NCBI GenBank assembly: GCA_944392655.1
Contig: CALXXL010000013.1
Coordinates: 1-64,000 of the forward strand
Origin: an uncultured Victivallaceae bacterium
GTDB taxonomy: Bacteria; Verrucomicrobiota; Lentisphaeria; Victivallales; Victivallaceae
Reading direction: 5' to 3'
DNA: 64,000 bases
The notes under the pieces were generated by a model. It was not told the origin of the DNA. It did not search any database and saw only the letters and a program-made list of their open reading frames with translations. The number at the start of each line of letters is the position of its first letter. The first letter of the stretch is position 1. Position numbers and translations under genes: made by a program. This document shows, piece by piece, positions 33,745 through 42,926 of this stretch.

Positions 33745-35997
33745 ATGGAGAAAAAGACAGCTAAACCATCTATCGCAGTAATGACTTCCGGCGGCGATGC
33801 CCCGGGAATGAATGCCGCAGTTCGAGCTGTGGTTAGATCGGGCATAAACAATGGATTCCGGGTATTTGCCATTCAGGAGGGATATCAGGGACTGGTTGAG
33901 GGAATTATTGAAGAATCTCACTGGGAGGATGTAAGCGGCATCCTGAACCGTGGAGGCACTATTATCGGCACTGCGCGCAGCAAGGAATTCCGGGAACACT
34001 CTGGACTGCTTAAAGCGGCATTGAATCTGCATAAATTCGGCATTAACAAATTAGTCGTGATCGGCGGCGACGGCTCTCTCTCTGGCGCAGACGAACTGCG
34101 GGACAAATGGCCGCAGTTGCAACAGGAATTGCTGGAGACAAAACAGATCACTCAACAGGAGGCTGATTTCTGCAAAAATCTGTTCCTGGTCGGCCTGGTA
34201 GGATCAATCGATAACGATATGGCTGAAACTGAAATGACTATCGGCGCCGATACCGCGCTCCACCGAATCACCGAGTCAATCGACGACCTCCGCAGCACTG
34301 CATACAGCCATCAGCGCACATTTATTGTGGAAGTTATGGGACGCAACTGCGGATATCTTGCACTTATGAGCGCTATAGCTACGGGAGCCTCTGTGGTGTT
34401 TATTCCTGAAGCACCGGCACGCAAAGAGTGGCGTGAAAACCTCTGCACCCTGCTTGATGCAGGCCGCAACGCCGGACGACGTGACAATATTGTTATCGTT
34501 GCCGAAGGCGCAAAGGATACCGAAGGCAACCCAGTTACCGCTGCTGACATTAAGGATGCTATTCAGAGCGGTCTTGATATTGAAGCACGCGTTACGATCC
34601 TCGGCCATGTTCAGCGCGGCGGAAGCCCAAGCGCATTTGACCGTTATATGAGTACTGCCAGCGGTTGTGCCGCAGTACAGGAACTGCTTAAAGCCGATGC
34701 CAACAGTGAATCCATGATGATCGCCCTCCGCGGCAATCGCATTACCCCGGTTCCTCTGATGGACGCTGTGGCAAAAACCCGGGCAATCGCCAAGGCGATC
34801 GCCGCCGGAGACAGCACCCTTGCATCAGAACTTCGCGGCGCATCGTGGATTCAGGCATTGAGAATATACCGGACGCTATGCCTTGCTGTACCATCCATCG
34901 AAAAAACCGGCAAACCCAAACGCCGGATGAAGATAGGTATCATGACCTGCGGTTGGCCGGCTCCCGGCATGAACAGCGCTATCCGCACCGCCACCAGAAT
35001 GGCTCTTGACCAGGGTCACGAAATTCTGGCGATCGAAAACGGCGTGGAAGGATTGATTGAAAAACATGCCCGTAAACTCGATTGGATGGAGGTGGAAGAC
35101 TGGAATATGGAAGGCGGTTCAAAAATCGGCGCCAACCGCAGACTGCCGGAAGAACAGGACCTTTACCAGATCGCCCGCAATTTAGATGACTGGAAGCTTG
35201 ACGGCCTCCTGATCGTCGGTGGATGGAGCGGTTATTTACTGGTGGATCGGCTGCGTCAGGCCAGAAAAAGTTATCCGGCTTTTAAACTGCCAATGGTATG
35301 CGTCCCCTCAACTATCAGCAATAATCTGCCGGGAGCAGAGCTCTCCATCGGCGCGGATACTGCGCTCAACAGCATTATTGAATCGGTTGACCGGGTAAAA
35401 AATTCGGCCGATAGCTCCAGACGGCTGTTTATGGTCGAAGTAATGGGGCGCTACTGCGGATATCTCGCATTAATGAGCGGTATTGCCACCGGTGCTGAAT
35501 TTGTCTATCTGCACGAAACCGGCATAACTCTGGATATGATGCAGCATGACTTGAAACTCCTTTGCGAAAGCTTCCACAAACAGGAACGTAAGGTCGCTTT
35601 GATGATCCGCAACGAAAATGCCAATAAAACCTATACCACAGATTTTATGTGCGCATTGTACGAAGAGGAAGGCGGCGATCTCTTTGACGTACGCCGTACT
35701 GTCCTCGGACCGTTGCAGCAGGGCGGAATACCGACTCCGTTCGACCGCATTCAGGGTACCCGTATGGCTTATGAAGGCATGACATCTTTAATGAGCTTAA
35801 TTGAAAATCATGAAAACACCTGCGGGTTTATCGGCCAGACCAACGGACTGTACGCATTCCATGACTGGTTTGAACTGGAGCGGTTGGTTCACGAAGAGTA
35901 TCAGCGCCCAAAGAAACAGTGGTGGCTTTCATTGGGCGAGATCAACTCTCAGCTTACTTTCCCACCGGCAGGATATCACGAAAAGGCGGAAAAGTAA
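33745..35997 (+). CDS. Eukaryotic-type two-domain 6-phosphofructokinase
   Basis: A 750-residue protein made of two PFK-A domains in tandem (about 1-375 and 390-750), the layout of animal and fungal PFK-1. The N-half is catalytic: MTSGGDAPGMNAAVRAV, IGGDGSLSGA (near 106), GLVGSIDND (near 152, catalytic Asp) and SHQRTFIVEVMGR. The C-half has STISNNLPGAE (near 522) in place of T-I-D-N-D, so it should be catalytically dead and possibly allosteric, as in eukaryotes. It ends with QWWLSL (near 724), a eukaryotic PFK hallmark as I recall those sequences. GGDG favours ATP. The start at 33745 has AGGAG upstream. Bacterial PfkA is usually about 320 residues. Confidence 0.9.
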   Translation: MEKKTAKPSIAVMTSGGDAPGMNAAVRAVVRSGINNGFRVFAIQEGYQGLVEGIIEESHWEDVSGILNRGGTIIGTARSKEFREHSGLLKAALNLHKFGINKLVVIGGDGSLSGADELRDKWPQLQQELLETKQITQQEADFCKNLFLVGLVGSIDNDMAETEMTIGADTALHRITESIDDLRSTAYSHQRTFIVEVMGRNCGYLALMSAIATGASVVFIPEAPARKEWRENLCTLLDAGRNAGRRDNIVIVAEGAKDTEGNPVTAADIKDAIQSGLDIEARVTILGHVQRGGSPSAFDRYMSTASGCAAVQELLKADANSESMMIALRGNRITPVPLMDAVAKTRAIAKAIAAGDSTLASELRGASWIQALRIYRTLCLAVPSIEKTGKPKRRMKIGIMTCGWPAPGMNSAIRTATRMALDQGHEILAIENGVEGLIEKHARKLDWMEVEDWNMEGGSKIGANRRLPEEQDLYQIARNLDDWKLDGLLIVGGWSGYLLVDRLRQARKSYPAFKLPMVCVPSTISNNLPGAELSIGADTALNSIIESVDRVKNSADSSRRLFMVEVMGRYCGYLALMSGIATGAEFVYLHETGITLDMMQHDLKLLCESFHKQERKVALMIRNENANKTYTTDFMCALYEEEGGDLFDVRRTVLGPLQQGGIPTPFDRIQGTRMAYEGMTSLMSLIENHENTCGFIGQTNGLYAFHDWFELERLVHEEYQRPKKQWWLSLGEINSQLTFPPAGYHEKAEK

Positions 35998-35999
35998 CT

Positions 36000-36695
36000 A
36001 TGAATATTTCCGGCAAACGCATTTTAATTACCGGCGGTGCACGCCGGATTGGAGCTGAAATTACCAGACTTCTGGCACAATCCGGCGCAGAGATGATTAT
36101 TCACTGCAATAATTCAACCGCAGAGGCTCAGACTCTGGCAGAATCTCTGCCCGGAGCACCGCAAATAGTGCAAATGCGTTTTGCCGGAGATCCAGAGATT
36201 GGAGCAAAAAAACTCCTGCAGCAGTGCGGCAGAGTAGATGTATTGGTCAATAACGCTTCAGCCTACCGAAATGCATCCGACGAAGAACTGTGGGCAGTTA
36301 ATTTTCTGTGGCCTGAAAAGATCATGGCGTGCTTTGCCATTGACTGTCAGAAACGCAATGGAGTTATTATAAATATGCTTGACGCAATGACGCTTGAGGG
36401 CAACATGCATTCAGAATATGAAAAAAGCAAATACGCTTTGACCCAGAAAACTCTGGAATATGCGCTTAAATTTGCTCCTGAAATCCGGGTGAACGGCGTT
36501 GCACCGGGGCCGTCTATTCCACCGGATGATCTGGCACACTTGAAGATGCGTAAAACATTGCCGTTAATTCCGCTTCATAAAGCTGTTGCTCCGGCCGATA
36601 TTGCCTGTGCGGTTAAGTTTTTAATTGAAAATGACTCCGCCACCGGATCCATTATTCCCATAGACGGAGGAATGAGGTTGATTAAATGCGTTTGA
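36000..36695 (+). CDS. Short-chain dehydrogenase, FolM/pteridine reductase-like
   Basis: A 231-residue SDR. The cofactor motif TGGARRIG fits the TGxxxRxG variant of pteridine reductases, followed by VLVNNASAY, a Tyr-x3-Lys catalytic pair in SEYEKSKYAL, and IRVNGVAPGPSIPP. FolM reduces dihydromonapterin (and dihydrofolate) with NADPH; this is the closest known role, though other SDR functions are possible. The start at 36000 sits two bases after the PFK stop; a longer frame from 35919 would overlap PFK by 79 bases. It overlaps the next gene by ten bases. Confidence 0.75.
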   Translation: MNISGKRILITGGARRIGAEITRLLAQSGAEMIIHCNNSTAEAQTLAESLPGAPQIVQMRFAGDPEIGAKKLLQQCGRVDVLVNNASAYRNASDEELWAVNFLWPEKIMACFAIDCQKRNGVIINMLDAMTLEGNMHSEYEKSKYALTQKTLEYALKFAPEIRVNGVAPGPSIPPDDLAHLKMRKTLPLIPLHKAVAPADIACAVKFLIENDSATGSIIPIDGGMRLIKCV

Positions 36696-38161
36696 TCTCC
36701 ACTGATACTATGCGCGCTCTTGAACGGGCGGCGGTCGAAAACGGAATTTCCGAAATTCAGCTGATGGGTGAAGCCGGCAGCGGCGCTGCGCAGATAATTG
36801 CTGAATGGAGCTGCAATACATTACCTGAAATACATCGGAGAAAATTTAAAATTGTATGCGGACGCGGCAATAACGGCGGCGACGGCTTAAAAGTTGCTCA
36901 GGATTTAATTAATAAGTTCAATCTGGATTGTGAAGTTTTTATGATGGCTCCGGTAGAAAAAATGTCGGAGACCAGTCAGTATTACAGTAAAGGCCTACCG
37001 CTGCATCCCATCAGTGAGTTCTCAATAACCCGGGGAGATGTAATTATTGACGCTCTGCTGGGAACCGGGTTGAACGGCCCGCTTAAAGATAATTTCCGCC
37101 AGATAATTGAAGTAATCAACCATTCTAAAGCTCCTGTTGTATCGCTTGATTGCCCAAGCGGACTCTCCGGCGACAGTGGACTGGCTGACCCGACCGCGGT
37201 AATCGCATCGTTTACTATAACCTTCGGCTATCCCAAAATCGGACTGGCCATCGCCGATGCATCAAAATATACCGGACCAATCCGGGTTGTTCCCATATCG
37301 ATTCCAATGCCTGACTGCGTCGGACCGGAATTGATTACTATCCAGGATTGCGCTACGTTCCTGTCCCCCCTGGACCACTGTGCCCACAAAAACAGCCGTC
37401 CGCGAGTCGCTGTAATTGGCGGCAGTATACAATATCCGGGAGCGCCGCAATTGAGTGCAATCGCAGCTCTACGCGCCGGCGCCGGACTTGTCAGGCTGTT
37501 GCTGCCGGAAAATGCACCGGTAAAGACTCCCTTGGCAATAATCCCCCGTTTTACCGGTAATAATTTTATGGAAACGGAAGAGTTGATGTACAATTCCGAT
37601 ATTGCAGTAATCGGCCCGGGATGGAGCAACGGCAACATTGAAGTACTGCAAAAGCTGATTAACGGCGATAAAACTGTGGTAATCGATGCAGATGCCTTGA
37701 ATCTGATTGCCCGTAATCCGGAAATTATCCAACGCTCCGGCTCCGCTCCGTTAATCATGACCCCGCATCCCGGCGAACTCACCCGGCTGCAACAGGCATT
37801 TTCACTGCCTCAGACAATCAGCCGGATCGAGGCGGCACAGCAAATGGCCAGCTACTGCAATGCAATTGTGGTTTTAAAAGGAGCAAGAACAGTAATCGCC
37901 GCACCAGACGGTCTCACCGCATTTAACGGCTCAGGTTCACCGGCTCTAGCAACTGCGGGGTCAGGAGATGTTCTGGCCGGAGTCATCGCGGCAACAGCAG
38001 GTAAACAGCGCGGACAGAAGTTGTTCAATGCCGTCTGTACCGCAGTATTTCTGCACGGATTGGCTGGCGAACTGCATCCGGATGCTGAACGTTCTGTAAT
38101 TGCTGACGATCTGCCGCTTTTAGTGGCAAAAGCGTTGAAAACGATTATGCCCAGAGCCTGA
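36686..38161 (+). CDS. nnr: Bifunctional NAD(P)H-hydrate epimerase / ADP- or ATP-dependent dehydratase
   Basis: A 491-residue YjeF-type fusion. The N-terminal epimerase (about 1-215) has GRGNNGGDGLKVA near 59 and DALLGTGLNGPL. The C-terminal ribokinase-like dehydratase (about 225-490) has IGPGWSNG, VIDADALNLI, MTPHPGELTRL and GSGDVLAG near 425. It repairs hydrated NADH and NADPH. GAGG lies eight bases before the ATG, within the end of the SDR gene. It is convergent with the next gene, one base apart, and I see no terminator between. Confidence 0.94.
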   Translation: MRLISTDTMRALERAAVENGISEIQLMGEAGSGAAQIIAEWSCNTLPEIHRRKFKIVCGRGNNGGDGLKVAQDLINKFNLDCEVFMMAPVEKMSETSQYYSKGLPLHPISEFSITRGDVIIDALLGTGLNGPLKDNFRQIIEVINHSKAPVVSLDCPSGLSGDSGLADPTAVIASFTITFGYPKIGLAIADASKYTGPIRVVPISIPMPDCVGPELITIQDCATFLSPLDHCAHKNSRPRVAVIGGSIQYPGAPQLSAIAALRAGAGLVRLLLPENAPVKTPLAIIPRFTGNNFMETEELMYNSDIAVIGPGWSNGNIEVLQKLINGDKTVVIDADALNLIARNPEIIQRSGSAPLIMTPHPGELTRLQQAFSLPQTISRIEAAQQMASYCNAIVVLKGARTVIAAPDGLTAFNGSGSPALATAGSGDVLAGVIAATAGKQRGQKLFNAVCTAVFLHGLAGELHPDAERSVIADDLPLLVAKALKTIMPRA

Positions 38162-38162
38162 C

Positions 38163-38660
38163 TTACTGCAATATAGGTTCTGCCGTAATTCTGGAGATAT
38201 ACCAGTCGTCATCCAGCTTGACAAGTTCTATTGTAACATCACGGGATTCGGTACCGGATTTGCCGCTCTTGGTCTCTACATACCCTGTTGCTTCAAGCAT
38301 CACCGTACTGAGTTCAGGACTGGACAACTCTATATCTATATGAGCAAAGTCAATATCTATTACCCGACAGAATGAAACTCCTCGGAAAACCTGCGAGGAG
38401 AATTCATTGCGGTCATATACTCCGTCTATCCCCTTATAAGTCCCGGTTATTGCGATCTCCGGCGCAATATAATTGATCAGCGCCTGATTTCTGACCATGC
38501 CGGCTATATTGCCGGAATTTTCATCTTTTTCCAACGTCTCGCGGAAACCCTCCACTTTACGGCGGATAATAGCCTCATCGCTCCGGTAATACCCCCAATA
38601 CCATATCCCCGCAGCAATTAATGCCACAATTATAAATCCTGCTATAAGTTTTTTTACCAT
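38163..38660 (-). CDS. Anchored NTF2/SnoaL-like protein of unknown function
   Basis: A 165-residue protein with an N-terminal membrane helix or uncleaved signal (about 5-25) and a domain resembling the NTF2-like fold: helices around DEAIIRRKVEGFRETL followed by beta strands ending DDDWYISRI, the usual closing strand of such domains. No catalytic residues can be proposed. GGAG precedes the ATG. Its start overlaps the end of the signal peptidase gene by seven bases, so the two are cotranscribed. Confidence 0.7.
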   Translation of the reverse strand: MVKKLIAGFIIVALIAAGIWYWGYYRSDEAIIRRKVEGFRETLEKDENSGNIAGMVRNQALINYIAPEIAITGTYKGIDGVYDRNEFSSQVFRGVSFCRVIDIDFAHIDIELSSPELSTVMLEATGYVETKSGKSGTESRDVTIELVKLDDDWYISRITAEPILQ

Positions 38661-39160
38661 GATGGAACTCCAACTATTCTGCGCGCCAGTAACTGCCCGT
38701 GCCGATGATTTCTTTTATTCATACTGCGGTTGTCTCCCACAACAAAATAATGCCCCGGCTCAACTTTAACCGGCTCGGAATTCCACTCGCACGGCAGTTT
38801 TACATATGGCTCATCAACAACCTCGCCGTTACGGATCAGCCGACCATCCCGCCACTCAATAACATCACCCGGCACCCCGACAATCCGCTTAAGATAGTAA
38901 ATGTCATCCGTAAACCGGCAGATTACCACTTCTCCAAGCTGGGGAGTGCGAAACCAGAAGGCTCCATTCCATGAAAACAGAAATCCTGACTCCGGATAGG
39001 TCGGCAACATACTGCCGCCGTTTAAGATCATCGGCCGGAAAAGATAACCGAACACTATGAATGCCAATCCTGCAATGATCAGCAGTCGTATTAAGTATTT
39101 CCAACTCAATTTTGGAAACAGAAAATAAATCAGTGCCCCGCGCAAACCATCAGACCTCAT
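38654..39160 (-). CDS. lepB: Signal peptidase I, short type
   Basis: A 168-residue membrane protease. An N-terminal helix (about 22-42) precedes the nucleophile box NGGSMLPTYPE (Ser near 50), and the general-base box YYLKRIVGVPGD carries the catalytic Lys near 90. It removes signal peptides from exported proteins on the periplasmic side. The usual box E, GDNRDNSxDSR, reads GDNRSMNKRNHRHGQ here, so the conserved Asp-Ser-Arg is absent. Length is near the minimum for the family. It may be a second, specialised leader peptidase; a main lepB could lie elsewhere. Confidence 0.85.
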   Translation of the reverse strand: MRSDGLRGALIYFLFPKLSWKYLIRLLIIAGLAFIVFGYLFRPMILNGGSMLPTYPESGFLFSWNGAFWFRTPQLGEVVICRFTDDIYYLKRIVGVPGDVIEWRDGRLIRNGEVVDEPYVKLPCEWNSEPVKVEPGHYFVVGDNRSMNKRNHRHGQLLARRIVGVPSW

Positions 39161-39271
39161 TGCGCAAATTCTCCGGAATTATCATCTTTACTCTTAGAAT
39201 TATTATAGCAATTTTCCTGCTCTAATGCAACCCCGCGTAAAGATGTTTCTATGTAACTTTTACAAATTTTT

Positions 39272-39877
39272 TCAATGCCGGACAATTTTAAAATCGCGCC
39301 AGTAATATTCGCGGTCATGTTCATTAATTTCACGCAATATCCGGCAGGGATTGCCAACTGCAACAACATTGGCTGGAATATCTTTGGTTACCACACTGCC
39401 GGCGCCAACAACTGAGTTGTCGCCAATCGTCACTCCCGGCAGTACAATAACTCCTGCTCCAAGCCAGACATTGTTGCCTATATGAATAGGCTGATTAAAC
39501 TGATATACCAATCGACGCAGTTCCGGATCCACCGGATGACCGGCAGTCGCCAATACTACATTGGGCCCCAGCATGACACTGTCTCCAATATATATATCGG
39601 TATCATCAACTAAAGTAAGATTGAAGTTGGCATAAACGTTATTACCCAAATGAGTATGACAGCCCCAGTTGGCATGCAAAGGTGGCTCAATATAGCAATT
39701 CTCACCCATATTGGCAAGCAGCTTATTCAACAACTCAACCCGCCGCTTTGTTTCCCCGGGACGGCTGTGATTGTAATCGTACAATACCTCAAGACACTCC
39801 TGCTGCCGCTGCTGCAGTTCAGGATCAATACAAGAGTAGAGTTCTCCCGACCGCAGTTTATCGTCCAAGCTCTGCAT
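39272..39877 (-). CDS. Maltose/galactoside O-acetyltransferase-like protein 1
   Basis: A 201-residue left-handed beta-helix acetyltransferase of the LacA/Maa/NodL group. The N-terminal helical cap (Mac domain) precedes hexapeptide repeats from about 55. The motif ATAGHPVDPELR holds the catalytic His, and IGNNVWLGAGVIVLPGVTIG with VVGAGSVVTKDIPANVVAVGNPCRI gives the coil and loop pattern. The acceptor sugar is unknown. It overlaps the end of a paralog by 20 bases. GGGAGAG precedes the ATG. Confidence 0.9.
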   Translation of the reverse strand: MQSLDDKLRSGELYSCIDPELQQRQQECLEVLYDYNHSRPGETKRRVELLNKLLANMGENCYIEPPLHANWGCHTHLGNNVYANFNLTLVDDTDIYIGDSVMLGPNVVLATAGHPVDPELRRLVYQFNQPIHIGNNVWLGAGVIVLPGVTIGDNSVVGAGSVVTKDIPANVVAVGNPCRILREINEHDREYYWRDFKIVRH

Positions 39878-40535
39878 TTATTCTCTCCCATTGATCCGGA
39901 GGAATCACGCGATTATCCGCGATAATATCCGGCTTGTTTACCATACTCTCTTTCTCAGTTATCTCACGAATCACCCGGCAGGGATTACCGGCGGCAAAAG
40001 AGTTGGCCGGAATATCACGCGTAACCACACTGCCAGCGCCAATAACACAATTGTCACCAATCGTCACCCCAGGACATACTACTACATTGGCGCCAAACCA
40101 GCAGTCGTTACCGATCTTTACCGGTTTGGCATAACAGAAGCGCGTCGGCTTCCCATCCTTATCCAACATAAGCCGTCTTTCTGTGGCAACCATAGGATGA
40201 ACCGGAGTAACTATTGTAGTATTAGGCCCGAAATTGTTGTCATTGCCAATAGTCACCTCGGCATCATCCTGTATTATCAGATTATAATTGAAGAAACAGC
40301 GTTTCCCGATTCTGGTATGCTGACCATAATGGAAAAATACCGGCCCCTGAATAAAACTGCCCTCGCCAAACTCTTTCACCATATGGCGGATTAACTCCGC
40401 CCGGATTTCAATTTCATCTTCATCTGTCTTACTGTATGCGAAGCTTAGCTTATGAGAGCGTAATTTCAACGCCCGCAGCTCCGGATCTCCGGGACAGAAA
40501 AGTATCCCCTGAAAAATTTTTTCTTCTTCTTTCAT
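39858..40535 (-). CDS. Maltose/galactoside O-acetyltransferase-like protein 2
   Basis: A 225-residue paralog of the downstream gene: same N-terminal cap, hexapeptide coils, TPVHPMVATERR with the catalytic His, and VIGAGSVVTRDIPANSFAAGNPCRV. A C-terminal tail of about 30 residues is extra. The start at 40535 is preferred because GGAAGG lies six bases upstream; an ATG at 40550 has no SD and would place that SD inside the gene. It is 18 bases downstream of the GH84-like gene, so acetylation may act on sugars released there; this is inference. Confidence 0.9.
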   Translation of the reverse strand: MKEEEKIFQGILFCPGDPELRALKLRSHKLSFAYSKTDEDEIEIRAELIRHMVKEFGEGSFIQGPVFFHYGQHTRIGKRCFFNYNLIIQDDAEVTIGNDNNFGPNTTIVTPVHPMVATERRLMLDKDGKPTRFCYAKPVKIGNDCWFGANVVVCPGVTIGDNCVIGAGSVVTRDIPANSFAAGNPCRVIREITEKESMVNKPDIIADNRVIPPDQWERINAELGR

Positions 40536-40553
40536 AATCTGCCTTCCCATTCT

Positions 40554-42749
40554 TTAACGGAAAAACAGTTCACCAAAATATTCTGTCTGATGGAAACTCC
40601 AACCACCCGGCACCCATGAATATACCTTGTCCGCCAGCATGTCTCCACGGTGAACATTGCACCGCCACATAACACCCGGTTCCGGCTTGGTGGGCGCCAG
40701 AAGCTCCAACTCTATATCCGGAACATATAGTTCCGCATTCCAACCGGAATCGGTTTTCATGGTCTTCAGTTTCCAGTCGGAATTCCAGGCATAACCGCCG
40801 TCATCACGGATCTCGTCATATTGATTGCCGGCATAATCGAAAGTCAACTGGCAGTAGCTTCCCCCTGCGGATGGTTGCAGGAAAATAGAGACGAAATCTT
40901 TATGCGTAAATACCGGACTGTCGTAAGGCAACTCTCCCAATTCCGGCAATTCACCGGGATTTTCCAATATAACGGCAAAATATACTCCGTTGCTATCATA
41001 TTTCACCAATACCTTTCCGGAATGTAATTCACCGGGTTTGTTATCACGCGGAACCAGTGTCATCTCCGCCGCGCCATCCCACTCTGCCGCCGTTACATTG
41101 CCATCGACATATATCTTAGCAGTAATTGGCGGAATTTCCAATTGCGGCACATTGCGATCCAACAATGCCTGCATTGATGCAACATTCAAGTGATAAGGCT
41201 TGCTGTTATACGGTTTGCCTTCAAGGTCCGTCAATTTCAACGCATCGAGAGCCGCCAGATATTTTTTAAGTTCCGGCAATTCTTTCTTCAATGTCTTGCG
41301 GTCGCCAACCATAAACGCCTGACGGCATATAGTAAGTTTTTCGCGCAGATTGTTCATTATTGCAACCGCGTCTTCACCAAAAAATTCACTTATCGCATAG
41401 TTGTTGGAAGCAACCTCGTCATAAGCAGACGGATTCCATATACTGTCATTCGCACCCAAATTGTAGATCACATCCCACGAATTAGTGAATAGACGGCCAT
41501 TGTAGTACAGCACTCCATTACTGTCATCTCTGAAGCCATCATAGAACTCGGTATGCCAGCGCGGCATGGGAGCATCTATCACATTGCTGTTATCCCACAC
41601 AAACATATCATGATCGCCGATCAAGCCCTTTATAAGATCATGAGCATCCTTATGTATATACGGAGTGGTCACGTCCACCCCGGTCCATACCCACGCAACT
41701 TCAGGCGGAGCTGCTTTGCCCCAGTCGATCAGATAACGGTCTATCTCCGGAAATTTACCAATACCGTGACTCACCGCATAGGGAGCACCAACCATGGACA
41801 ATTTTAAATCGGGAAATTCATCTTTTAATTCATCATAAAGCACCCGCATCAGGTGACCATGAGCTTTGCCGATGGAGTTGTCAAAATAATCGGCTTCATC
41901 CTGATTTTCATCAAAAAATGTGTAAGCGTTGTTTTTACGCGGAGTATGATCATCGGCACAAATCATAATCGAGGTCACTCCGTAACCCGCTGCCAGCCGG
42001 CAAGCCTCAGCAAGCGCTTTGACATCAGCCTCACGGGCAATATTGAAATGAGGCTCTCCTGCCGGAGTAGTATAGATATGCAGCAACAACATAAAATCCA
42101 TCATACCGCGATCATGAATATTTTTTATTGCTTCAAGCGTTGTCTTTACTTTGGAATTGTCAAGTTTGAACGTACGCCAGTCAAAACGATACTGCCAGGC
42201 AAAATTCCCCAGCTTCAAATATGCAATATTTTCAAAATCTTTGACCGTCGGGAAGGCTAAATCATCGGAGAAATAACGATACGGCCAGTAAGGATAATCC
42301 TCCACTTCAAGCAATTTTACATCAATTTGATCGCCGTTGATTTCCAACATTTGCAAAAGCGAACAGAAACCGTAAAACAGACCACGCAGATCTCCGCCAA
42401 TAACTTCAATTGCCGCATTGCCGTCACTTCCGGCATTGCGGATTATATAACCATGTTCCGGAAGTTCCACTTCTCCGGGCGCAGCGACTTTATAATAAAT
42501 TTTTAATGCAGCATCACCGTCTGTGATTTTCGCCCCGAGGCGAACTCCGAAATCAGACGCCAGCTGTTTCTCCTGTACTCCAACTTCACCTTGCGGTATA
42601 AGCTGTAAAGCATTATTTACCGAAAAACAGTTAACCTCACTTAACACCTTTTGCGGACTCGGATAAATGACAAAATCCTTTGTCTCTTCAGCCACAGTTA
42701 CTGCCATGGCAACCATTCCTGTCAGCAACAACAGCAATACCTTTTTCAT
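40554..42749 (-). CDS. Secreted GH84/GH20-like N-acetylhexosaminidase with C-terminal CBM9-like domain
   Basis: A 731-residue protein with a signal peptide (about 1-21). An N-terminal GH20b-like domain (YPSPQKVLS onward, about 28-140) precedes a TIM barrel (about 145-400). In the barrel ICADDHTPR (near 260-268) provides an Asp-Asp pair like the catalytic dyad of GH84 O-GlcNAcases. Residues about 548-731 (KIYVDGNVTAAEWDGAAEMTL onward) look like a carbohydrate-binding/DOMON-type CBM9 domain. Family placement is by motif only; the barrel is divergent. The start at 42749 has GGAGG eight bases upstream; a start at 42764 would contain that SD. Confidence 0.72.
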   Translation of the reverse strand: MKKVLLLLLTGMVAMAVTVAEETKDFVIYPSPQKVLSEVNCFSVNNALQLIPQGEVGVQEKQLASDFGVRLGAKITDGDAALKIYYKVAAPGEVELPEHGYIIRNAGSDGNAAIEVIGGDLRGLFYGFCSLLQMLEINGDQIDVKLLEVEDYPYWPYRYFSDDLAFPTVKDFENIAYLKLGNFAWQYRFDWRTFKLDNSKVKTTLEAIKNIHDRGMMDFMLLLHIYTTPAGEPHFNIAREADVKALAEACRLAAGYGVTSIMICADDHTPRKNNAYTFFDENQDEADYFDNSIGKAHGHLMRVLYDELKDEFPDLKLSMVGAPYAVSHGIGKFPEIDRYLIDWGKAAPPEVAWVWTGVDVTTPYIHKDAHDLIKGLIGDHDMFVWDNSNVIDAPMPRWHTEFYDGFRDDSNGVLYYNGRLFTNSWDVIYNLGANDSIWNPSAYDEVASNNYAISEFFGEDAVAIMNNLREKLTICRQAFMVGDRKTLKKELPELKKYLAALDALKLTDLEGKPYNSKPYHLNVASMQALLDRNVPQLEIPPITAKIYVDGNVTAAEWDGAAEMTLVPRDNKPGELHSGKVLVKYDSNGVYFAVILENPGELPELGELPYDSPVFTHKDFVSIFLQPSAGGSYCQLTFDYAGNQYDEIRDDGGYAWNSDWKLKTMKTDSGWNAELYVPDIELELLAPTKPEPGVMWRCNVHRGDMLADKVYSWVPGGWSFHQTEYFGELFFR

Positions 42750-42786
42750 TAGATATACCTCCATTTTTATACGTTATAGCCTTTTA

Positions 42787-42814
42787 ATAATACAGTCATG
42801 AGCTCATTTTTCAA
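42787..42814 (-). promoter_or_regulatory. Promoter of the GH84-like/acetyltransferase operon
   Basis: Minus-strand TTGAAA (42814-42809) and TATTAT (42792-42787) with 16-base spacing. Confidence 0.5.
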
Positions 42815-42867
42815 GCGACTTAAACCAGTATAACATAAAAAATAAGCTAATTTTTGCAATATTTGAA

Positions 42868-42905
42868 TAAAAAAACCCTGAGACGTGGCAATTCACATCT
42901 CAGGG
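42868..42905 (-). terminator. Terminator after the thioredoxin-fold/TPR gene
   Basis: CCCTGAGA...GTG pairs with CAC...TCTCAGGG with one internal mismatch. On the minus strand seven T residues follow. Confidence 0.9.
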
Positions 42906-42926
42906 TAATCTATGTCAAATATTTTT

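Noticed and set aside
39272-40535. Tandem acetyltransferase genes as a frameshifted single gene
   Set aside because: Each has a full set of cap, coils and catalytic His and its own SD, so they are two intact paralogs.
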